Shown: piece by piece, positions 1-5,242 of the stretch
How the letters are laid out: every line of letters begins with the position of its first letter
Numbering within the stretch: position 1 is the first letter of the stretch
NCBI GenBank assembly: GCA_017561285.1
Contig: JAFZDG010000025.1
Location: forward strand, 1-5,242
Direction: 5' to 3'
DNA length: 5,242 nucleotides
Origin: Bacteroidaceae bacterium
Lineage (GTDB): Bacteria; Bacteroidota; Bacteroidia; Bacteroidales; Barnesiellaceae_A
Made by a program: the position numbers and the translations under genes
Notes under the pieces: model-generated
Databases searched by the model: none
Told to the model about the DNA's origin: nothing
The model's input: only the letters and a program-made list of their open reading frames with translations

Positions 1-585
1 CTAATGAAAGAGGTTATTGTTGAGCTGTATGGTACCAATCCACTCCTCAGCCCCGACTATCCTCGCATTGTCAACCTGCGGCATTTCGACCGTCTTGCCC
101 AATTAATCTCGCATGGAACGGTCATTACCGGAGGCGAAACCAACCGGGAACAACGCTATATAGCTCCCACGCTCATAACCGATGTTCACAACCATTCTCC
201 TCTGCTCACCGATGAAATCTTTGGCCCCATACTACCCATCATCCCGTTTGACGATATAGATGACTGTGTGGAATATATCAATACACACCCAACACCCCTT
301 GCTCTATACTATTTTACATCAAGCAAGAAGCGCGCTCGCTACATCATCAACCACACCGAATCGGGAGGCGTATGTATCAACGATACCATCATTCACGTTG
401 CCAATCACCATTTACCCTTCGGAGGAAAAGGTCGTAGCGGTATGGGACGTTATCATGGACGATATAGCTTCGAGACATTCAGCCACGCCAAGTCGGTCGT
501 TAGCACCACCAACCGCTTTTTTCTCTCCATCAAAAGCGCCCCATACGGCAACAAACTCAAATGGATCAAAAAAATACTCCGATAG
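1..585 (+). CDS. Aldehyde dehydrogenase, class 3 (ALDH3-type), C-terminal part only
   Basis: This is the C-terminal part of an NAD(P)-dependent aldehyde dehydrogenase, an enzyme that oxidises aldehydes to carboxylic acids. The reading frame is open from base 1, so the ATG at base 4 is an internal Met and not the start. Numbering from that Met, the family signature EIFGPILP is at residues 71-78, the stretch HPTPLALYYF at 95-104, and the class 3 block with INDTI (125-129) and LPFGGKGRSGMGRYHG (137-152) follows. The block reading 'ND.I.H.AN..LPFGG.G.SGMG.YHG' is typical of ALDH3/fatty aldehyde dehydrogenases and separates them from ALDH1/2 types. The protein ends in a basic tail (KLKWIKKILR), also usual for class 3. 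Family members are about 455-460 residues, so roughly 260 residues, including the catalytic Cys, lie before the window. The exact substrate cannot be told. A terminator follows it at 631-667, so it ends the upstream transcription unit. Confidence 0.93.
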   Translation, partial: LMKEVIVELYGTNPLLSPDYPRIVNLRHFDRLAQLISHGTVITGGETNREQRYIAPTLITDVHNHSPLLTDEIFGPILPIIPFDDIDDCVEYINTHPTPLALYYFTSSKKRARYIINHTESGGVCINDTIIHVANHHLPFGGKGRSGMGRYHGRYSFETFSHAKSVVSTTNRFFLSIKSAPYGNKLKWIKKILR

Positions 586-588
586 AAT

Positions 589-613
589 GACCAAATAATA
601 TACCTGATTGGTC
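589..613 (+). other. Weak stem-loop just after the aldehyde dehydrogenase stop
   Basis: GACCAA (589-594) is the exact reverse complement of TTGGTC (608-613), with a 13-base loop between them. The stem is only 6 bp and is followed by a pyrimidine-rich but broken stretch (CGCTTTCTCT), not a clean T-run. It may help 3'-end formation of the upstream mRNA or be chance; the strong terminator lies further downstream. Confidence 0.25.
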
Positions 614-630
614 GCTTTCTCTACCCATAC

Positions 631-667
631 AAACCTTATAGACTTTTCGTCTGTAAGGTTTGTTTTT
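631..667 (+). terminator. Rho-independent terminator of the aldehyde dehydrogenase unit
   Basis: Left arm 631-643 (AAACCTTATAGAC) pairs with right arm 649-661 (GTCTGTAAGGTTT) over 13 bp with a single T-G wobble (639/653). The loop is TTTTC (644-648). A T-run follows at 663-667 after one G, then CTC. The T-run is only on the 3' side for + strand transcription, which fits termination of the upstream gene. Nothing indicates a second gene reading in from the other side. The right arm runs into the -33 element of the next promoter. Confidence 0.85.
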
Positions 668-690
668 CTCACGCATTTTTGCTACCTTTG
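659..690 (+). promoter_or_regulatory. Bacteroidota-type promoter for the helicase/decarboxylase unit
   Basis: TTTG at 659-662 is followed after 20 bases by TACCTTTG at 683-690. This matches the known Bacteroidota primary sigma-factor consensus (-33 TTTG or TTG, about 20 bases, -7 TAnnTTTG) at every fixed position. Transcription would begin a few bases after 690, leaving a leader of roughly 15 bases before the GTG start at 711. The -33 box shares bases 659-661 with the 3' arm of the preceding terminator stem. Confidence 0.75.
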
Positions 691-710
691 TTTTTCTAAT
701 ACAAATAGGC

Positions 711-3035
711 GTGGATAACCATAGTTTACATAATCTCAACGATGCTCAGCGCGAGGCCGTTCTATACACCGATGGCCCCCAACTTGTCATTGCCGGTGCC
801 GGTTCGGGCAAGACACGTGTTCTCACTTATAAAATTGCACACCTCTTATCTCAGGGGTACGAGCCGTGGCGCATCTTGGCACTCACTTTCACCATCAAGG
901 CTGCCAATGAGATGAAAGAGCGCATTGCTCAACTGGTTGGTACTGCTACAGCTTCGCGTTTGTGGATGGGTACTTTTCACTCTGTCTTTTCGCGCATCTT
1001 GCACGCCAATGCCGAGGTCTTGGGCTTTCGCAAAGATTTTACCATATACGACACAGCCGACTCTCGCTCGTTGCTCAAGTCCATTATCAAGGAGATGCAA
1101 CTCGATGATAAGATTTACAAGCCCGCTACTGTGCAATCTATCATATCAAATGCCAAGAATGCCCTCATAACTCCGGGAGCTTACGCCTCAAACAGCGAGT
1201 TGCGCGACATTGACAACAAGCAGAAACGACCTATGTTGCACAATATCTATCGGGCATATTGGGAGCGTTGCTTTCGTGCCGGAGCTATGGACTTCGACGA
1301 CCTGTTGCTATACACCAACATACTCTTTCGCGACCATCCTGAGGTTGCTCAAAAGTACCGCGACCATTTTCGTTATGTGCTGGTCGATGAGTATCAAGAC
1401 ACCAACTTCTCGCAGCATCTCATCGTGAGCCAACTCTGTCGTGAGCATGGCTGCCTTTGTGTGGTAGGCGATGATGCGCAGAGTATCTACTCCTTCAGAG
1501 GTGCCAAAATAGATAATATACTCAATCTCAAAAATGAGTTCAAAGGTCTGCGCATCGATAAACTCGAGCAAAACTATCGTTCTACCAAAAACATTGTCGA
1601 TGCCGCCAACAGCCTCATAAGCAAGAATAAAGCACAAATACCTAAACGTGTATTCTCTGAAAAAGAGCGAGGCAGCAAAGTACAAGTACTCTCCTCTTAT
1701 TCCGATTTCGAGGAGGGGGCTCTCGTTGCCAATCGCATCAAAGAGATGCACCTGCTCAATGCACACACCTACAACGAGTTTGCCATTCTTTATCGCACCA
1801 ATGCGCAGTCTCGTGTACTCGAAGAGGCGCTTCGCAAGCGCAATATGCCGTATCGCATCTATGGCGGACTCTCTTTTTATCAACGCAAGGAAATCAAAGA
1901 TGCCGTTGCCTACTTCCGTCTCACTATCAACCCCAACGATGAGGAGGCTTTCAAGCGTGTTATCAACTATCCCGCAAGAGGTATAGGCGATACTACGGTA
2001 AGTAAAGTACTCTCTTGTGTACATACACACAACGTAGGCGTATGGGAGATTCTCTCACGACCGGTCGAGTTCAATCTGCAAGTCAACGCCGGTACGCGTG
2101 CCAAGCTGTCGGCTTTCTGCGAGCTTATTGAGTCGTTCCGCCAACTGGCTGCTTCCGTTACGCTTGCCGATTTGGTCGAGCAGATTTTGCGCCGATCGGG
2201 CATTGTCAACGACATTTACTCATCCGATACTCCCGAGAATATAAGCCGACAAGAGAACATCCAAGAGTTGCTCAACGGTGTTCAGGAATTTTGTTCTCTC
2301 CGTATGGAGGAGGGAAATGAAGTAGCGACTTTATCCGATTTCTTAGCCGAGATTTCACTCATCACCGACCAAGGCAATGGCGATGAACAGGAACAAGACA
2401 AAGTTACACTTATGACCATTCACTCGGCCAAAGGTCTCGAATTTCGCAACGTCATCATCACCGGTCTCGAAGAAGATCTATTCCCTTCGGTTATGTCGTA
2501 CGATGATCCGCGCAATATCGAGGAAGAACGCCGATTGCTATATGTGGCCATTACACGTGCGCAAGAAAATTGCATACTCACCTATGCCAAGTCTCGCTTC
2601 CGTAATGGCAAAACCAACTCTTGCAACCCCAGCCGCTTTATCAAAGAACTCGATAAACGCTATGTCGATATTTCGGCCGAAGCTACCGATACGGCATCCG
2701 GTCAGTGGAGTAGGGGAAAGGTCGATACACAACACACTATCTCATTTACTTCATCTCGATCGTTCAAGGCTCCCGAACCTCCGGCGCAACTCAAGCCCAT
2801 TGCCGGCTCGCGCCGCGTAGTAGCAGCCGATGCTCCTGCTGCCGATGTGCGTGATAGTGTGGTCTTAGAGACGGGTACACTCCAACAGGGTACACGCATT
2901 CGCCACGAACGTTTCGGATTGGGCACTATAGAGGCTATCGAAGGGGTAGGCGACAACTGCAAGGTAAGTGTATCTTTCGACAATGTCGGTCGCAAGCAGT
3001 TGCTTCTCAAGTTTGCAAAATTTACAATAATATAA
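711..3035 (+). CDS. uvrD/pcrA: UvrD/PcrA-type superfamily 1A DNA helicase
   Basis: ATP-dependent 3'-5' DNA helicase of the UvrD/PcrA/Rep group, which acts in nucleotide excision and mismatch repair and clears proteins from replicating DNA. From the GTG start it is 774 residues, slightly longer than E. coli UvrD. All helicase motifs are present in order: Q motif LNDAQ (9-13), Walker A GAGSGKT (29-35), motif Ia TFTIKAA (59-65), TFHS (88-91), Walker B VDEYQDTN (225-232), motif III GDDAQSIYSFRGA (253-265), motif IV QNYRST (287-292), motif V around TIHSAKGLEF (569-578) and motif VI RRLLYVAITRA (607-617). A Ser/Ala/Pro-rich linker (about 660-725) leads to the C-terminal PcrA/UvrD-type domain with RIRHERFGLGTIE (729-741). 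The start is set by context: an in-frame TTG at 660 lies inside the terminator and upstream of the likely transcription start, and GTG 711 is the only ATG/GTG/TTG codon between it and the Q motif. Motif Ia has Ile where the family normally has Asn. UvrD versus PcrA naming cannot be decided by sequence alone. Confidence 0.95.
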   Translation: MDNHSLHNLNDAQREAVLYTDGPQLVIAGAGSGKTRVLTYKIAHLLSQGYEPWRILALTFTIKAANEMKERIAQLVGTATASRLWMGTFHSVFSRILHANAEVLGFRKDFTIYDTADSRSLLKSIIKEMQLDDKIYKPATVQSIISNAKNALITPGAYASNSELRDIDNKQKRPMLHNIYRAYWERCFRAGAMDFDDLLLYTNILFRDHPEVAQKYRDHFRYVLVDEYQDTNFSQHLIVSQLCREHGCLCVVGDDAQSIYSFRGAKIDNILNLKNEFKGLRIDKLEQNYRSTKNIVDAANSLISKNKAQIPKRVFSEKERGSKVQVLSSYSDFEEGALVANRIKEMHLLNAHTYNEFAILYRTNAQSRVLEEALRKRNMPYRIYGGLSFYQRKEIKDAVAYFRLTINPNDEEAFKRVINYPARGIGDTTVSKVLSCVHTHNVGVWEILSRPVEFNLQVNAGTRAKLSAFCELIESFRQLAASVTLADLVEQILRRSGIVNDIYSSDTPENISRQENIQELLNGVQEFCSLRMEEGNEVATLSDFLAEISLITDQGNGDEQEQDKVTLMTIHSAKGLEFRNVIITGLEEDLFPSVMSYDDPRNIEEERRLLYVAITRAQENCILTYAKSRFRNGKTNSCNPSRFIKELDKRYVDISAEATDTASGQWSRGKVDTQHTISFTSSRSFKAPEPPAQLKPIAGSRRVVAADAPAADVRDSVVLETGTLQQGTRIRHERFGLGTIEAIEGVGDNCKVSVSFDNVGRKQLLLKFAKFTII

Positions 3036-3052
3036 TCCTCAATCATAAAGAT

Positions 3053-4183
3053 ATGTCACAAATTCCCTCTCCTTGTTACGTGCTCGACGAAGCACTTTTG
3101 CGTCGCAATCTTCAACTCATAAAGTCGGTTAAAGAGCGTGCCGGAGTTGATATTATATTGGCCTTCAAAGCTTTTGCCCTTTGGGAAGCATTCCCCATCG
3201 TACGCGAATATATTCCCACATCTACGGCCAGTTCTATACACGAAGCTCGACTCGCTTACGAAGAGTTAGGTTGCCTGGCTCACACCTATTCGCCGGCCTA
3301 TACCGATGCTACATTCGATGACATTTTGCGATACAGCAGTCATATTACATTCAACTCTTTGTCGCAATACAATCACTTTGCTGCACGTGTTCAGGCATAC
3401 GACCGTCATATCTCGTGTGGACTTCGCATCAACCCCGAGTTTTCCGATGTCGAAACCGACCTCTATAACCCTTGTGCTCCGGGATCTCGATTGGGTGTTG
3501 TCGTTGACCAACTCCCTGCAACGCTTCCCGCAGGTATCGAAGGTCTTCATTTCCACACCCTTTGCGAATCTACCTCTTACGACCTCGAGCGTACACTTGC
3601 CGTTGTCGAGCAACGATTCGCTCCTTGGCTCTCGCAAGTCAAGTGGCTCAATATGGGTGGTGGTCACCTCATGACTCGCAAAGGGTACGATGTAGAACAT
3701 CTCATTGGCGTTCTCACTGCATTCCAGGCACGCCATCCCCATCTCAAAGTCATTATGGAACCGGGTAGCGCCTTTGCTTGGCAAACCGGTACGTTGGAAA
3801 CAACCGTTGTCGACATTGTCGAGAATCATGGTATCCGCACAGCCATTCTCGATGCCTCTTTTGCCTGTCACATGCCCGACTGTCTTGAAATGCCCTATAA
3901 GCCCGCCATTCGTGGTGCTAAAGAGGGTGGCGAAACGCCCTATACCTACCGTATGGGTGGCAACTCGTGTCTGAGTGGCGACTTCGTAGGCGATTGGAGT
4001 TTCGATGCTCCCCTTGCTATCGGCGATCGCATCATTTTCGAGGATATGATACACTACACCATCGTCAAGACAACGATGTTCAACGGAGTACCGCATCCCG
4101 CTATTGCTGTGCGCAAAACCGATGGCACAACCCAAGTGTGGAAGCAATTCACTTACGAAGACTACCGCAATCGTATGGGATAA
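3053..4183 (+). CDS. nspC: Carboxynorspermidine/carboxyspermidine decarboxylase
   Basis: PLP-dependent decarboxylase that removes CO2 from carboxyspermidine or carboxynorspermidine, the last step of the polyamine route that avoids S-adenosylmethionine decarboxylase. The 376-residue length is normal for NspC. It has the fold-III (alanine racemase/ornithine decarboxylase-like) layout. The likely PLP Lys is K39 in AFKAFALW. RINPEFS (125-131), HFHTLCES (166-173), the Gly-rich phosphate-binding NMGGGH (200-205) and EPGSA (236-240) follow in the barrel. The C-terminal beta domain has GGNSCLSGD (302-310), where Cys306 matches the active-site Cys given by the partner subunit in this family, and DMIHYTIVKTTMFNG (331-345) with Y335 near PLP. 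The family assignment rests on these blocks together; lysine or diaminopimelate decarboxylases have different signatures. The start lies 17 bases after the helicase stop with no promoter in between, so co-transcription is likely. The leader is A/T-rich with no clear Shine-Dalgarno. The partner carboxyspermidine dehydrogenase is not in the window, and the preferred substrate (spermidine or norspermidine series) is not decided by sequence. Confidence 0.92.
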   Translation: MSQIPSPCYVLDEALLRRNLQLIKSVKERAGVDIILAFKAFALWEAFPIVREYIPTSTASSIHEARLAYEELGCLAHTYSPAYTDATFDDILRYSSHITFNSLSQYNHFAARVQAYDRHISCGLRINPEFSDVETDLYNPCAPGSRLGVVVDQLPATLPAGIEGLHFHTLCESTSYDLERTLAVVEQRFAPWLSQVKWLNMGGGHLMTRKGYDVEHLIGVLTAFQARHPHLKVIMEPGSAFAWQTGTLETTVVDIVENHGIRTAILDASFACHMPDCLEMPYKPAIRGAKEGGETPYTYRMGGNSCLSGDFVGDWSFDAPLAIGDRIIFEDMIHYTIVKTTMFNGVPHPAIAVRKTDGTTQVWKQFTYEDYRNRMG

Positions 4184-4201
4184 TCAATACCATACGATTG
4201 C
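4167..4201 (+). repeat. 12-bp perfect inverted repeat spanning the nspC stop codon
   Basis: GCAATCGTATGG (4167-4178) is the exact reverse complement of CCATACGATTGC (4190-4201), with an 11-base loop that contains the TAA stop (4181-4183). As RNA this is a stable hairpin made half from the last codons of nspC and half from the 3' untranslated region. No T-run follows (ATATCAACATATCT), so it is not a classical intrinsic terminator. It could stabilise the 3' end of the mRNA, pause polymerase, or take part in a switch with downstream sequence. Confidence 0.7.
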
Positions 4202-4302
4202 ATATCAACATATCTCGTATTCAAGTGTTGATGGGGACGGTAAGGCCCCTATGTAATGCCCATAGTCGCAACAAAATAGACATATTATAAATACACATCT
4301 AT
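4184..4302 (+). other. Non-coding leader before the purine permease, with several possible hairpins
   Basis: No gene is visible in this 119-base gap. Beyond the inverted repeat at its left edge, three short hairpins lie with no spacer between them: ATCAACA (4204-4210) with TGTTGAT (4226-4232), GGGG (4233-4236) with CCCC (4246-4249), and TATG (4250-4253) with CATA (4261-4264). ATACGA (4192-4197) can also pair with TCGTAT (4215-4220), which would exclude the nspC-stop hairpin. The GGGGACGGTAAGGCCCC block stands out in an otherwise A/T-rich gap. I do not recognise a known riboswitch; the core sequences of the purine riboswitch are not in place. No good TAnnTTTG promoter is seen; the nearest is TTG (4228-4230) with a poor TATGTAAT (4250-4257). 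Expression may therefore come by read-through from the upstream unit. Each helix is short and may be chance. Confidence 0.35.
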
Positions 4303-5242
4303 ATGCTGAAAAAACTATTTGGATTTGATGCTACCCGGACAACCATTAAGAATGAAATTGTAGCCGGTATTACCACATTCCTCACAATGTCCTATATATT
4401 AGCCGTAAACCCGGCTATATTCAGTCTCTTAGACGGTATGTCCGATGGGGCTGTTTTTACCTCTACTGCTTTAGCTGCTATCGTTGGTTGTCTTGCTATG
4501 GCTTTCTGGGGTAAGCTCCCGTTTGGTCTTGCTCCCGGTATGGGACTCAATGCTTTTTTTGTTTATGGCGTATGTCTGGGTATGGGCTATTCGTGGCAGT
4601 TTGCACTCACTGCCGTATTGCTCGAAGGTATTATATTCATTTTGCTCACCGTAAGCAATATTCGTGAGGCTATTGTCAATGCCATACCACTCAGCTTGCG
4701 CAATGCTATTGGTGCAGGTATTGGATTATTCATTGCTTTTATAGGCCTCAGTAGTGCCGGCGTGGTGGTAAGCGATGATGCAACGCTTGTTGCATTGGGC
4801 GACATTACTTCCGGATCGGCATTGCTCGCTCTTATTGGCATTATTATTACCGGTTTTTTGTTCTTGCGCAATATCCCCGGAGCCATACTTATAGGTATTT
4901 TGGTGACAATGCTTATAGGTATTCCTATGGGTGTAACCGATTTCAAAGGCATTCTTTCGCAACCTCAATCCATCAGCCCTATTTTCTGTCAATTTGAGTT
5001 CGATAAAATTTTTACCATCGATATGCTCATAGTGGTTTTTACATTCCTTTTTATCGATATGTTCGATACAGTTGGTACACTGGTAGGCGTGTGTACAAAA
5101 GCCAATATGGTTGACGAAAAAGGTAATATCTATCGTATCAAAGATGCTTTTATGGCCGATGCTATTGCTACCACCATAGGCGCTTGTCTCGGAACATCTA
5201 CTACTACAACCTACGTTGAGAGTGCTGCCGGTATAGCACAAG
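4303..5242 (+). CDS. Purine permease of the NCS2 AzgA/PbuG family, N-terminal part
   Basis: Inner-membrane proton symporter for nucleobases (adenine, guanine or hypoxanthine). The ATG at 4303 opens a frame with no stop, giving 313 complete codons before the window ends; family members are about 430-450 residues, so the last third is missing. The N-terminus (MLKKLFGFDATRTTIKNEI) is typical of the family. Long hydrophobic segments lie at about 18-40, 50-70, 98-118, 134-155, 170-188, 190-208 and 238-255. The signature blocks are PFGLAPGMGLNAFF (73-86, the half-helix by the substrate site), DMFDTVGTLVG (252-262) and GTSTTTTYVESAAG (297-310). The Glu of FDTVG-type proteins is here replaced by Asp254-Phe-Asp256-Thr-Val-Gly, as in AzgA-type members rather than the UraA/UapA branch. 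Which purine is carried cannot be told. It lies 119 bases after nspC on the same strand, behind a leader with possible RNA structure and no clear Shine-Dalgarno. Confidence 0.93.
   Translation, partial: MLKKLFGFDATRTTIKNEIVAGITTFLTMSYILAVNPAIFSLLDGMSDGAVFTSTALAAIVGCLAMAFWGKLPFGLAPGMGLNAFFVYGVCLGMGYSWQFALTAVLLEGIIFILLTVSNIREAIVNAIPLSLRNAIGAGIGLFIAFIGLSSAGVVVSDDATLVALGDITSGSALLALIGIIITGFLFLRNIPGAILIGILVTMLIGIPMGVTDFKGILSQPQSISPIFCQFEFDKIFTIDMLIVVFTFLFIDMFDTVGTLVGVCTKANMVDEKGNIYRIKDAFMADAIATTIGACLGTSTTTTYVESAAGIAQ

Noticed and set aside
1308..2030. A 240-codon open frame on the minus strand, antisense to the helicase
   Set aside because: It overlaps conserved helicase motifs II to IV on the opposite strand and has no family features of its own.
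2873..2895. Direct repeat GGGTACAC (2873-2880 and 2888-2895)
   Set aside because: Two 8-base copies inside the helicase coding sequence encode Gly-Thr in each case; this is most simply chance or codon choice.
3266..4147. A 293-codon open frame on the minus strand, antisense to nspC
   Set aside because: It lies wholly within the strongly supported nspC gene and its translation shows no recognisable domain; it is an effect of codon composition.
4231..4270. Possible purine riboswitch before the permease, suggested by GGTAAGG and ATAGTCG
   Set aside because: The known core (the three-way junction with its conserved loop and joining sequences) cannot be laid out; the similar words are in the wrong order and setting.
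4276..4305. Weak hairpins that could mask the permease start (ATAGA with TCTAT, or CATAT with ATATG)
   Set aside because: Each is five A/T-rich pairs around a 15-17-base loop, too unstable to claim in such A/T-rich sequence.
4726..5241. A 171-codon minus-strand open frame at the window end
   Set aside because: It is antisense to the purine permease, whose signature motifs are clear; the Cys/His-rich translation is a mirror of permease codons, not a zinc-binding protein.

Overview
This window looks like an ordinary chromosomal segment from a Bacteroidota bacterium, most likely of the order Bacteroidales. Three things point there. A promoter of the Bacteroidota type (TTTG, 20 bases, TACCTTTG) lies before the helicase gene. 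The starts have A/T-rich leaders with no clear Shine-Dalgarno sequence. There is also a gene for carboxy(nor)spermidine decarboxylase, the spermidine route used by many Bacteroidales. The genus cannot be fixed from this sequence.

All four genes are on the + strand. Bases 1-585 are the C-terminal part of a class 3 (ALDH3-type) aldehyde dehydrogenase whose catalytic half lies before the window. Bases 586-710 hold a weak stem-loop, a strong intrinsic terminator (631-667), and the promoter of the next unit, whose -33 element overlaps the 3' arm of the terminator. Bases 711-3035 encode a full UvrD/PcrA-type DNA helicase starting at GTG. After 17 bases, 3053-4183 encode a full NspC-type decarboxylase of the PLP fold-III family, probably co-transcribed with the helicase. 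Bases 4184-4302 are a non-coding leader rich in possible hairpins. From 4303 to the window end runs the first 313 codons of a purine permease of the NCS2 (AzgA/PbuG) family, which stays open past the window.

Functionally the genes are housekeeping: aldehyde oxidation, DNA repair/replication, polyamine synthesis and nucleobase uptake. No mobile element, CRISPR array, RNA gene or defence system is visible. The points most worth a second look are the structured segment around the decarboxylase stop and before the permease start, the overlap of terminator and promoter at 631-690, and an Asn-to-Ile change in a normally conserved helicase motif. I found no convincing undescribed system.
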